Positions 16,449 to 24,072 of a stretch of DNA of 64,000 nucleotides are shown here, piece by piece. A program made the translations under genes and the position numbers. Numbering within the stretch: position 1 is the stretch's first letter; each line of letters starts with the position of its first letter. The stretch covers positions 27,667 to 91,666 of the IMG/VR virus record IMGVR_UViG_3300021185_003145; one strand, 5' to 3'. The DNA comes from a virus. A model generated the notes under the pieces. The model was not told the origin of the DNA. It did not search any database and saw only the letters and a program-made list of their open reading frames with translations.

Positions 16449-17049
16449 GATCTTCTAACGTACTATTATTTTTGATAATTGCATCAAATTTATCATCATT
16501 TGCAACCCAGGCCCATTCACTTATGTGTACTTCTGGAAAAATTACTGCCATTGAATTATGTTCAACGTAAGTTGCATCGGCTTCATTAATACCTACGGCA
16601 GTTACAAACCACATAGGTTTTTCTCCTCTACACACTTGCCAAACTTCTCCATCTAATTCTTTTATTAGATTAATCTCGTTTGAAAAACGTACATCTGGTA
16701 TTACAAAATTTTTAGTAGGATTTTGTATTAGTTGTTGCTTAACTAAACTTACCCATATACCATCAAAGAATCCACTTCGCATACAGTCAGTACCAAACAA
16801 CTGAAGAACAAGACGAGGAGTAATATCTTTTCCTGTTTCCTTACTCCAGAATGTATCTTGTGTTTCACGCCATTGTCTGCTGTCATCAGTATCTCCTTCA
16901 AGCATATTTCTGTCCCAACCAAATACAGTTGCAACTCCGTCTTTTAACTTATCAGCAAAACTAATCTTAGTAAAGTCGTGATCTTGTACCAGCATATCAG
17001 CCACGGTTCCTTTACCGCTACCGATGAGACCACATACTCCGATTATCAT
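16417..17049 (-). CDS. 1: Deoxynucleoside monophosphate kinase (gp1-like)
   Basis: Phosphorylates dNMPs to dNDPs from ATP to feed phage DNA synthesis. The P-loop GLIGSGKGT is at residues 7-15. VIPDVRFSNEINLI gives the DxR substrate-binding motif typical of phage dNMP kinases, and the lid region with RGEKP follows. At 210 residues it is shorter than T4 gp1 (241). It is 25 nt downstream of gp13 and lacks its own late box, so it is probably read with gp13, an odd timing for a nucleotide-metabolism enzyme unless an early promoter was missed. Confidence 0.88.
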   Translation of the reverse strand: MIIGVCGLIGSGKGTVADMLVQDHDFTKISFADKLKDGVATVFGWDRNMLEGDTDDSRQWRETQDTFWSKETGKDITPRLVLQLFGTDCMRSGFFDGIWVSLVKQQLIQNPTKNFVIPDVRFSNEINLIKELDGEVWQVCRGEKPMWFVTAVGINEADATYVEHNSMAVIFPEVHISEWAWVANDDKFDAIIKNNSTLEDLKSQVLSHLA

Positions 17050-17074
17050 AAAGTACCTCTTTTTATTTTAAGGG

Positions 17075-17818
17075 TTAGCCCATGACCCATGTCATTGGCA
17101 TTTGTCCGTCAACTAAATTCATTAAATCTGTTTCAAGTTTGTCAAGTTCTGTTTGTGCTTCTACTTTAAGAGCATCACCATTTAAACTTGTTCCACCTTG
17201 TGGACCGGCAATAGTTGCAAATTTAGAACGTGCTTCACCTAACATATACTTACTTCTTGCTAGTGCATAGTCGTATACCCATGGCTTACAACGTGTATCT
17301 GTTAGCAATGACGTATCAGGTCTTACATTATACATCCATAACATAACTGTTTCGCCATCTGATCTAACATTTCTAATTATTGTTAATTTTTTTGTAACAG
17401 GATTAAAAGTAAAGTTAATATATGCTCCAAACATACGTCCAGCCATTTCTTGATACTGCTTGTAGAAATCGTAAGTAGCAAGACCACCCATCTTTCCTGC
17501 AGTTAACATATATGTGTTCATGTAACCTGCTTCAAAAGGCTCAAACACACTACCAACATTACCTGTTGTACTACGAAATACTTGTCTAACATTTTCTACT
17601 TCATTAGGTAATGTATACTCTGTCTGTCCTGTAACTAGTGCTAAAAAGCCATAACTTTCTTCAACGGCATTACTGCTTTTTTGACGATACACATCTAGTG
17701 CTTTTTGCAAAGCCATTTCATAGTGTGCTGCATCAAGCTCAACATCAACCATACCTCCACCGAGACTAAGTTCAATATAATCAAAAAGTTTTTGTTTTTC
17801 AGTTGTTAAGTCAGACAT
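17075..17818 (-). CDS. 13: gp13 neck protein
   Basis: Part of the neck ring joining the portal to the tail. The opening (LTTEKQKLFDYIELSLGGGMVDVELDAAHYEMAL...ALDVYRQ) and the motifs NAVEESYGFL, YTLPNEVENVRQVFR and GTIAGPQGGTSLNG-like (IAGPQGGTSLNGDALK) match the gp13 family of marine T4-like phages. 247 residues compare with 309 in T4. In T4 genes 13, 14 and 15 are consecutive; here 13 is on the minus strand and 14-15 on the plus strand, with a 413-residue gene between. A CTAAATA late box overlaps the stop codon of that gene. Confidence 0.85.
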   Translation of the reverse strand: MSDLTTEKQKLFDYIELSLGGGMVDVELDAAHYEMALQKALDVYRQKSSNAVEESYGFLALVTGQTEYTLPNEVENVRQVFRSTTGNVGSVFEPFEAGYMNTYMLTAGKMGGLATYDFYKQYQEMAGRMFGAYINFTFNPVTKKLTIIRNVRSDGETVMLWMYNVRPDTSLLTDTRCKPWVYDYALARSKYMLGEARSKFATIAGPQGGTSLNGDALKVEAQTELDKLETDLMNLVDGQMPMTWVMG

Positions 17819-17841
17819 GTACTAAATCCTTTATATTACTA

Positions 17842-19083
17842 CTATTTAGTCACTTTCAATAGTATTGTCTGATCATTGATTCTGCCATTTAGTTTAGTTT
17901 CAGTAGTTTTTATACTATCCATAAACTTCCTAACAAATACTTTATTACCTTTATTAAAACTTGCTAACTGCTCTAATGGCTTCCTAAGTGTTTTTTGTAC
18001 ACTTTGTTTTTCATCAAAGTATAATATTGTTGTTCCTTTAACTTGTAATGTAGCATGTTCTTCAGCAACATACTTTCCTAACTTACGAGTTTTTACATTG
18101 TATACCCATAACTCTGCACTTTCAAGTATATCAATAGGATTAACACTTGCAATTTTTAGTGTTGTATCCTCTTTTTGATACTTCAATCTTGCAACAATTT
18201 TATCCTTAGCAACAGGCTTTTTTGTTCTAGTTTGATTTGCTTTTTGGCTCGTAATAATCATATCACATGCACTTACTATTGCATTGTATATTTCAGCAAT
18301 TTTCTTTTGTTGCTTTGTTGAAAAATGTGCATATCCTTCAACTAATTGATCATACATATCATCATCTTTTTTCTTAGGCCCTATAAGTTCAGAAAACTCT
18401 TGTGCTACCGGCTTAAAGTACTCTCTAATAATACGAGCATGATTACCTTTAACTTCTAACTTTCGTAATGAAGAAACAGGATTAAAACTTTTTAAATCAA
18501 ACTTATCAATATTATCTAATGCTTCGTCAACTTCTTCTTCAATCTTTGTTGCATATACCATACTAGCATTTTTTAACTTTTGTTGTATGCTTAATACAGG
18601 TGCAGTATTCTTTGCTTTTTCTTCTTTTTTAATTTCGTCAACTATTAAAGATCCTGCCGCAATGGCTTCTTCAACTCTTGGCTTAATAAATTCTGTGATA
18701 GGTCGCATACTATCCATTGTCCCAGGACATGATTCCCAATATTCATTATGTGGTTCAAAGTAATCAGGACATCCTGTTAATAGTAACTTGGCGTATATTG
18801 CAACAGTTGGGCTTATTTGTCCTTTCTTAGCACTAGAAATATCTTTCTTAGTGTATTGCTCTTGTTTCATCCATTCGTAAATAAAAGGAACAACATCACT
18901 TGTTTTATAGTTCTGATAATAAAACTCTACTGCTTGTTGCCTTAACCTGTGGAATTCATATCCAGACAGTTTTTCAAAATCAGCAAAACTAGGTCCTGTT
19001 AATTTAGCACCTCTTTTAAGTCTAGGTGCACCTTTTACTACTTTTTTCTTAGGCTTTTTAGTAAGTGATCTTGCAGTAGCCAT
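17842..19083 (-). CDS. Conserved 413-residue phage protein, function unknown
   Basis: Not recognised. The first 30 residues are very basic (TKKPKKKVVKGAPRLKRG). The rest is mostly helical, with FHRLRQQAVEFYYQNYK and a Lys/Glu-rich middle, then a beta-rich C-terminal domain (LWVYNVKTRKLGKYVAEE, TTILYFDEKQSVQKTLRKPL). It has a consensus-like TTGACA promoter rather than a late box, so it appears to be expressed early despite lying among structural genes. A basic tail and early timing fit a nucleic-acid-binding protein; this is inference. Confidence 0.72.
   Translation of the reverse strand: MATARSLTKKPKKKVVKGAPRLKRGAKLTGPSFADFEKLSGYEFHRLRQQAVEFYYQNYKTSDVVPFIYEWMKQEQYTKKDISSAKKGQISPTVAIYAKLLLTGCPDYFEPHNEYWESCPGTMDSMRPITEFIKPRVEEAIAAGSLIVDEIKKEEKAKNTAPVLSIQQKLKNASMVYATKIEEEVDEALDNIDKFDLKSFNPVSSLRKLEVKGNHARIIREYFKPVAQEFSELIGPKKKDDDMYDQLVEGYAHFSTKQQKKIAEIYNAIVSACDMIITSQKANQTRTKKPVAKDKIVARLKYQKEDTTLKIASVNPIDILESAELWVYNVKTRKLGKYVAEEHATLQVKGTTILYFDEKQSVQKTLRKPLEQLASFNKGNKVFVRKFMDSIKTTETKLNGRINDQTILLKVTK
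17843..17849 (-). promoter_or_regulatory. Late promoter of gp13
   Basis: GACTAAATAG on the minus strand, overlapping the terminal Thr-Lys-stop codons of the 413-residue gene; the gp13 ATG is 25 nt downstream, preceded by AAAGGAT. Confidence 0.68.
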
Positions 19084-19108
19084 ATTATTCTCCTTTGTTT
19101 ATATTACT

Positions 19109-19136
19109 ATAATACACTGTTTTGTTTGTATGTCAA
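19109..19136 (-). promoter_or_regulatory. Early promoter of the 413-residue gene
   Basis: TTGACA (19136-19131), 16 nt, TATTAT (19114-19109) on the minus strand. AAAGGAG lies before the ATG at 19083. The gp14 late promoter points away on the other strand. Confidence 0.7.
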
Positions 19137-19148
19137 CCTTTATCTTTA

Positions 19149-19156
19149 TATAAATA
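19149..19156 (+). promoter_or_regulatory. Late promoter of gp14-gp15
   Basis: Perfect TATAAATA, 20 nt before the gp14 ATG, with AAGGAT between. Confidence 0.85.
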
Positions 19157-19176
19157 TAGTATAACAAGGATTTCAC

Positions 19177-20361
19177 ATGCCCAGACTATCACTATGGAAG
19201 CCAGAACGCAACAAAGACTTTACGTTTTTTGACAATAGAATACGTGAAATGTTTACTATTGGCGGTACTGGTATTAATATACACAAGTACTTAGGTCCTG
19301 ATACATCTAACAATGATGGCAAGGATGCTACACAACCAAATTATGCCAGTCAAAGTGCAACAAATATACAAGATTTGTTGTTTTTAGAAAACCGTGATCG
19401 TAAGTACGATTCAAGTATATATCAACTTAGAGGTATTTATAACGTAAGTGATATTGATTTTGATTTAACACAGTTTGGTTTATTCTTACAGAACGATACA
19501 TTGTTTGTCAGTTTTCATATACAAGATATGGTAAACGCACTTGGAAGAAAACTTATTAACGGTGACGTATTTGAATTACCTCATTTGCGAGACTTTTACC
19601 CATTAGATAGTGCATTACCGGCTTCTCTACGTAGGTACTATGTAGTACAAGATGCAAGTAATAGTGCTGAAGGATTTAGTCCAACATGGTATCCACATAT
19701 TTGGCGTGTTAAGTGTACACCATTAGTCGACAGTCAAGAGTACAAAGACATCTTTGACGATACTGCTAAAAAACAAGATGGTACTGACGCTGATAGAACA
19801 CTAAAAGATTTACTTAGTACATACAAAAAAGAAATTGAAATTAATACTGCAATAATTCAAGAGGCTGAAAACGAAGTTCCAAAAAGTGGTTACGACACTG
19901 ATAAATTTTTTGTTGTACCAACTGAACCAGATGGAACACCAGCAGACGGTGAAGAAACAGAAAGTGCTGATAATACCGGTGTTAAAGCAAGTAGCACACT
20001 GGTTACAGTGGATGAAGTTCCAACAACGCCAACAAGTAACGGTTATGATGGTTACTTAGTAGGCGACGGCTTAGCACCAAATGGATTTCCAGTAACTCCT
20101 GGAATAGCGTTTACAAATAACCCTAGCGTTGGAGATTATGTTTTACGACTTGACTTTACTCCAAATAGACTATTTAGATTTGATGGTAATAGGTGGGTTA
20201 AAATTGAAGATTCAGTTCGTACAAGTACAACAGGTGGTGCAGGTACTACACAAAAAGATTCATTTGTTGAAAATACTAAGCAGTACACAGATGATGAAAA
20301 TAATACATTTAATAGTAGACAAACACTTAGTGATGCACTAAAACCAGAGGCAGATGATTAA
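19177..20361 (+). CDS. 14: gp14 neck protein
   Basis: Second neck-ring subunit, binding gp13 and the gp15-capped tail. The start PRLSLWKPERNKDFTFFDN, followed by GGTGINIHKYLGP, IQDLLFLENRDRKYD, and FGLFLQNDTLFVSFHIQDMV, matches the gp14 proteins of marine T4-like phages. The conserved part ends near residue 195. The remainder is an acidic Thr/Glu/Asp-rich extension, so 394 residues compare with 256 in T4. The stop overlaps the gp15 ATG (TAATG), indicating coupled translation. Confidence 0.85.
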   Translation: MPRLSLWKPERNKDFTFFDNRIREMFTIGGTGINIHKYLGPDTSNNDGKDATQPNYASQSATNIQDLLFLENRDRKYDSSIYQLRGIYNVSDIDFDLTQFGLFLQNDTLFVSFHIQDMVNALGRKLINGDVFELPHLRDFYPLDSALPASLRRYYVVQDASNSAEGFSPTWYPHIWRVKCTPLVDSQEYKDIFDDTAKKQDGTDADRTLKDLLSTYKKEIEINTAIIQEAENEVPKSGYDTDKFFVVPTEPDGTPADGEETESADNTGVKASSTLVTVDEVPTTPTSNGYDGYLVGDGLAPNGFPVTPGIAFTNNPSVGDYVLRLDFTPNRLFRFDGNRWVKIEDSVRTSTTGGAGTTQKDSFVENTKQYTDDENNTFNSRQTLSDALKPEADD

Positions 20362-21752
20362 TGGCAAGACAATTTTTCTATGATAATCAAATAAGAAGAT
20401 TCCTCTTACAATTTGTTAGAATGTTTAGTAACTTTCAAATTGAGATAGGAGCCCCGGATTCAAGTGGCAATAGAACGCTTTTGACCGTCCCTGTGCGTTA
20501 TGGAGATATGAGTCGTAATGCAGCTGCTATACTTAGAGAAAATAGTGAAAATAAAGTCTTAGGTGCTCCGATGATGAGTTGCTATATTAGTAGTTTAAAG
20601 TATAGTAGAGATCGTGTACAGGAACCAAATCATATTAATAAAATGCAAGTTAGACAACGAAAATATAATGCAAGTACAGAAACTTATAGTCGTACACAAA
20701 GTAATGCAATTACAGTTGAACGACATATGCCAGTACCTTACGATTTAACAATGAATTTAGATGTATGGACTACTAATACTGAAATGAAGTTGCAGTTACT
20801 AGAGCAAATGCTATGCTTGTTTAACCCTAGTTTAGAAATACAAAGTACAGATAACTATGTCGACTGGACAAGTTTAAGTTTAGTAGAATTAACAGACGTT
20901 AACTTTACAAGTAGAACAGTTCCAACTGGTACAGAAGATACAATCGATGTTGCTACATTAACATTTGATATGCCTATATGGATGTCATTACCTGCTAAAG
21001 TTAAAAAGATGGGTGTTATACATAAAATTGTTAATAGCATTTATGACGGTAACGGAGACTTAGTAAGTTCTATTGGAAAAGATGACTTAGTACTAGGACA
21101 ACGATTAGTTGTTACTCCAGGACGTTATGGAGCAATACTACTTAACGGACAAGCAGAACTAGTAGATTATGATAATGAGCCCACGTCCGATACCTTACAT
21201 ACTAGTCAAATACTTAAGAAGTCAGCAAGTAAGCCAAAATGGAGATCAGTACTTGAACAATACGGTGCAGTAAATCCTGGAATTACACAATTACGATTTA
21301 TACAACCTGACGATAGTGAAGTTATTGGAACAGTTGCATATCATCCTACAGATGATCAAATACTTTTAATAACTATTGACGCTGATACTATTCCAACTAA
21401 TAGTTTAACTGCCATAGATGCAATTATTAAGCCTAGTAGTGTTAACGTAGATACATTTGTTAAAAATACAAACTCAAGATACTTGATACTTGAAGATATT
21501 GGAAAATCAACTAACACAGATGGTAGTGATTTTTGGAAAAGTACTAGTGATGTTGACTTTATTGCTAGTGCAAACGATATTATTGAATGGGATGGTACAC
21601 AATGGACTGTAGCATTTGATAGTTCTGCAATTAGTGTTGCAAACTACGTTACAAACGCAACAACAGGTATACAGTATAAATGGAACGGTAGTGCTTGGCT
21701 AAAAAGTTTTGAAGGCGAGTATCAACCTCAGGACTGGCGAGTAGTTATCTAA
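20361..21752 (+). CDS. 15: gp15 tail completion / sheath terminator protein
   Basis: Caps the finished tail and stabilises the last sheath ring before head joining. The N-terminal half is highly typical of marine T4-like gp15: FFYDNQIRRFLLQFVRMFSNFQIEIG, VPVRYGDMSRNAAAILREN, HMPVPYDLTMNLDVWTTNT, FNPSLEIQSTDNYVDW and DVATLTFDMPIWMSLPAKVKK. The C-terminal 200 residues are an added Thr/Ser/Asp-rich domain. 463 residues compare with 272 in T4. Its end overlaps the convergent Rossmann-enzyme gene by 4 nt. Confidence 0.88.
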   Translation: MARQFFYDNQIRRFLLQFVRMFSNFQIEIGAPDSSGNRTLLTVPVRYGDMSRNAAAILRENSENKVLGAPMMSCYISSLKYSRDRVQEPNHINKMQVRQRKYNASTETYSRTQSNAITVERHMPVPYDLTMNLDVWTTNTEMKLQLLEQMLCLFNPSLEIQSTDNYVDWTSLSLVELTDVNFTSRTVPTGTEDTIDVATLTFDMPIWMSLPAKVKKMGVIHKIVNSIYDGNGDLVSSIGKDDLVLGQRLVVTPGRYGAILLNGQAELVDYDNEPTSDTLHTSQILKKSASKPKWRSVLEQYGAVNPGITQLRFIQPDDSEVIGTVAYHPTDDQILLITIDADTIPTNSLTAIDAIIKPSSVNVDTFVKNTNSRYLILEDIGKSTNTDGSDFWKSTSDVDFIASANDIIEWDGTQWTVAFDSSAISVANYVTNATTGIQYKWNGSAWLKSFEGEYQPQDWRVVI

Positions 21753-22483
21753 CCTATATCAAGTTGGCTAATAAAATCTCTATAATCTTTAAGGTGTAAA
21801 TTACTACACCATCTCCATGATTCAGGACAAACATAATCTGCATTAGGATGAACGAAGTGAAAATTTACCTGATAGTAAGCCTTGAATAATCTTGTCATAT
21901 TTGCTTCCCACTTACTTCCGTTGACATGCTCATTTCTTTCCTTGTAGGCATTTGTACCTGCATATATGTTACTGTTGTAACCTTCTGCTTGTTGATTATC
22001 AAATCCAATAAGATAAATGTCTTTGTGTCCGTGATAGGCCGCTAAGTATGTTGCTACTGCACCAGCATTCATTATATAATTTTGAGGAACCAAGTGAAAC
22101 TTACCAGGGTACTTAACCATTAAAGCCGCACTACTGTAAACAATATTATTATCACAGTAATCAGTTTCTATAATTTCTTCCATCATAACTTCAGTATTGC
22201 AGATTAAAAAATCTGGAGACATATCTCTATAAAGTGCATTGCATCCGTAAGTTTGACACTTTAAACTAGCAAATAAACCGCCTTTGTGATTTGTTAGCAA
22301 ACTAAGTCTAAACTTTTGTCTACTATCACCGTTACCAATAATAACTGCATTACCTCTATGATCACTGTTATTAACAGTAACAGGTACCCATTCACGTTCT
22401 TCTTGACGCTTACCGGCTTCTATAGTTGTGTGATGAATAATAAATTCACCTTCATATTCAGTGGCGTAAAAAGGAAGTTTCAT
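21749..22483 (-). CDS. Rossmann-fold transferase-like protein (DUF115/MptE or sialyltransferase-like)
   Basis: 244 residues. The glycine motif AVIIGNGDSR (about 47-56) and the later GHKDIYLIGFD, with MNAGAVATYLAAYHG between, give the pattern of DUF115/6-hydroxymethylpterin-diphosphokinase-like proteins and of GT29-like sialyltransferases. Both groups have a nucleotide-binding Rossmann core. The reaction cannot be named from the sequence. It is directly downstream of the fibre gene (TAATG overlap) in the fibre operon, so modification of tail fibres or of a host surface sugar is the favoured guess. The C-terminus is rich in Trp, Tyr and Cys. Confidence 0.6.
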   Translation of the reverse strand: MKLPFYATEYEGEFIIHHTTIEAGKRQEEREWVPVTVNNSDHRGNAVIIGNGDSRQKFRLSLLTNHKGGLFASLKCQTYGCNALYRDMSPDFLICNTEVMMEEIIETDYCDNNIVYSSAALMVKYPGKFHLVPQNYIMNAGAVATYLAAYHGHKDIYLIGFDNQQAEGYNSNIYAGTNAYKERNEHVNGSKWEANMTRLFKAYYQVNFHFVHPNADYVCPESWRWCSNLHLKDYRDFISQLDIG

Positions 22484-23976
22484 TACACTACTATCTCTGC
22501 TATCTTAATTCCTGAATCTAAATTTTCTTCTATTGCTTTTCCTATAACGCAAACTGCGTTAGGCATAGCACTTTCTTTTGCCAATGCAACGCCTGTTCCT
22601 GCAACAGGTCCTGAAACAATTATGTCGCCTTTGCGTATTGGTCCATCAATCTTGCAAGGTACTCTACCTCTTAATGCTACTGCTATACCATCAGCATCAC
22701 TATTCATTAAATGTGCAGGATTAGTTGATACAACTCCTGCAACTCTGTGATCATGCATTATATTAGTTGTAGTGACTTCTTTATCTCCACCAAATATTAA
22801 AACAGTGCCTGGTTCATAATCTTCATCGCTAGTATAAATTTCTGCCAAGTCAGCATATTGAGCCGATGTTGCAGTTCCACTAAACACACCACTTGCTAAA
22901 GTAATACCACTTGAATTAAATGTTGTATGTGTTGCGTTGTCTAAAACTAATGTGGCTACTCCTGTGCCAGAGTCTGTTACTGAAAGTGAACTGTCTCCTT
23001 GTGATATTGAGTTTGTAGCAATACCTGATAGCCCACTGCCATCACCTGTGTATGAAGTTGCATCTACAGTGCCATTAACACTTACACCTGTTGCTGTTGT
23101 TTCAAATTTAGTAACATTATTATATCGTAACTGCACTTGTGCATCTGCGTAAAATATAGCCATATATTCAGCTGCATTTTTCTTACTTAAATATATGTTT
23201 CCATCTGTTTGAACCCAAGTATTATGAGCATTGGTGCCTCTTATAATATTATTTGAACCATCATGATGTATTGTAAAATCACCACCGGTACCAAGTTTAA
23301 TCGTATCATTGTCACCCATATTAAGATGAGATTCTAAAGTGGTTTCACCAGCCACTTCCAATCCTGTTCCGTTAATTAATTTAAGATCTGTGCTTGTGAA
23401 TCTTGCACTAATGTTATTACTGCCTGCTTTCTTGTGTGCAATTTCAATAATACCGTCTTCAGTACCATCACTTGCATCATCAATTTTTGCAGTAATTTTT
23501 GCAAATACTTGACTAGAGCCTGCGTCATTGTCGCCTTTAAATTTAATTTGTCCAATATAATCAGCATCTGATCCAGCATTGTCTGACGGATTTCTTGTTA
23601 GTGTAATTACCGGTCCTGCACTATTTCCTGTTGATGTATCTGTTAGACTTGCTCCGTCACTCTCGGCAGTAAAAGCACCACTAACTCCTGTTAAGTTGCT
23701 TCCATCACCATAAAATGCATTGGCTTTAATATCTGCGTAACTTGTTATAGTGACATTACCACTAGTTGTTCCAACTTCATCTGTATTAATTACTGCAAAA
23801 TGATTTGCACTCTCATCATATATTAACGCAACATTACCATCACTACCTCGTTCCATAACGATACCAGTATCTTTATCAGCACTTCCTGATTCTCCGCTAT
23901 TGATTCTTATTAAAGGATCTGTTATATTTGTTACATCAAAATTTACCTGGGCGGCCTTAGGTCTTGTTAATGGCAT
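22483..23976 (-). CDS. Tail fibre-like structural protein, 497 aa
   Basis: N-terminus SGESGSADKDTGIVMERGSDG-type beta repeats, also found in the 265- and 1130-residue proteins nearby; middle of GDGSNLTG / SYTGDGSGLSGI strands typical of phage fibres. The last 115 residues (SAQYADLAEIYTSDEDYEPG...VAGVVSTNPAHLMNSDADG...GRVPCKIDGPIRKGD) form a domain shared with the end of the neighbouring 1130-residue fibre. This end domain is common in marine phage fibres, perhaps as a capping or chaperone domain. Own late promoter and an upstream terminator make it a separate transcription unit with the Rossmann enzyme. Confidence 0.8.
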   Translation of the reverse strand: MPLTRPKAAQVNFDVTNITDPLIRINSGESGSADKDTGIVMERGSDGNVALIYDESANHFAVINTDEVGTTSGNVTITSYADIKANAFYGDGSNLTGVSGAFTAESDGASLTDTSTGNSAGPVITLTRNPSDNAGSDADYIGQIKFKGDNDAGSSQVFAKITAKIDDASDGTEDGIIEIAHKKAGSNNISARFTSTDLKLINGTGLEVAGETTLESHLNMGDNDTIKLGTGGDFTIHHDGSNNIIRGTNAHNTWVQTDGNIYLSKKNAAEYMAIFYADAQVQLRYNNVTKFETTATGVSVNGTVDATSYTGDGSGLSGIATNSISQGDSSLSVTDSGTGVATLVLDNATHTTFNSSGITLASGVFSGTATSAQYADLAEIYTSDEDYEPGTVLIFGGDKEVTTTNIMHDHRVAGVVSTNPAHLMNSDADGIAVALRGRVPCKIDGPIRKGDIIVSGPVAGTGVALAKESAMPNAVCVIGKAIEENLDSGIKIAEIVV

Positions 23977-24015
23977 TTTTAAATTCCCGTTCTTACTTGA
24001 ATAATTATATAAACA

Positions 24016-24022
24016 TATTTAG
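24016..24022 (-). promoter_or_regulatory. Late promoter of the 497-aa fibre gene
   Basis: GACTAAATA on the minus strand, directly after the terminator of the preceding fibre gene and about 39 nt before the ATG. Confidence 0.68.
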
Positions 24023-24023
24023 T

Positions 24024-24052
24024 CAAAAAGAAAGGCCCCGGAGGGCCTTTCT
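24024..24052 (-). terminator. Terminator of the 1130-aa fibre gene
   Basis: Minus-strand stem AGAAAGGCCC / GGGCCTTTCT, a 10-bp perfect stem with loop TCCG, followed by TTTT. It lies about 20 nt after the fibre stop codon. Confidence 0.9.
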
Positions 24053-24072
24053 AAGTTAGTTTTTTGCGTAAA

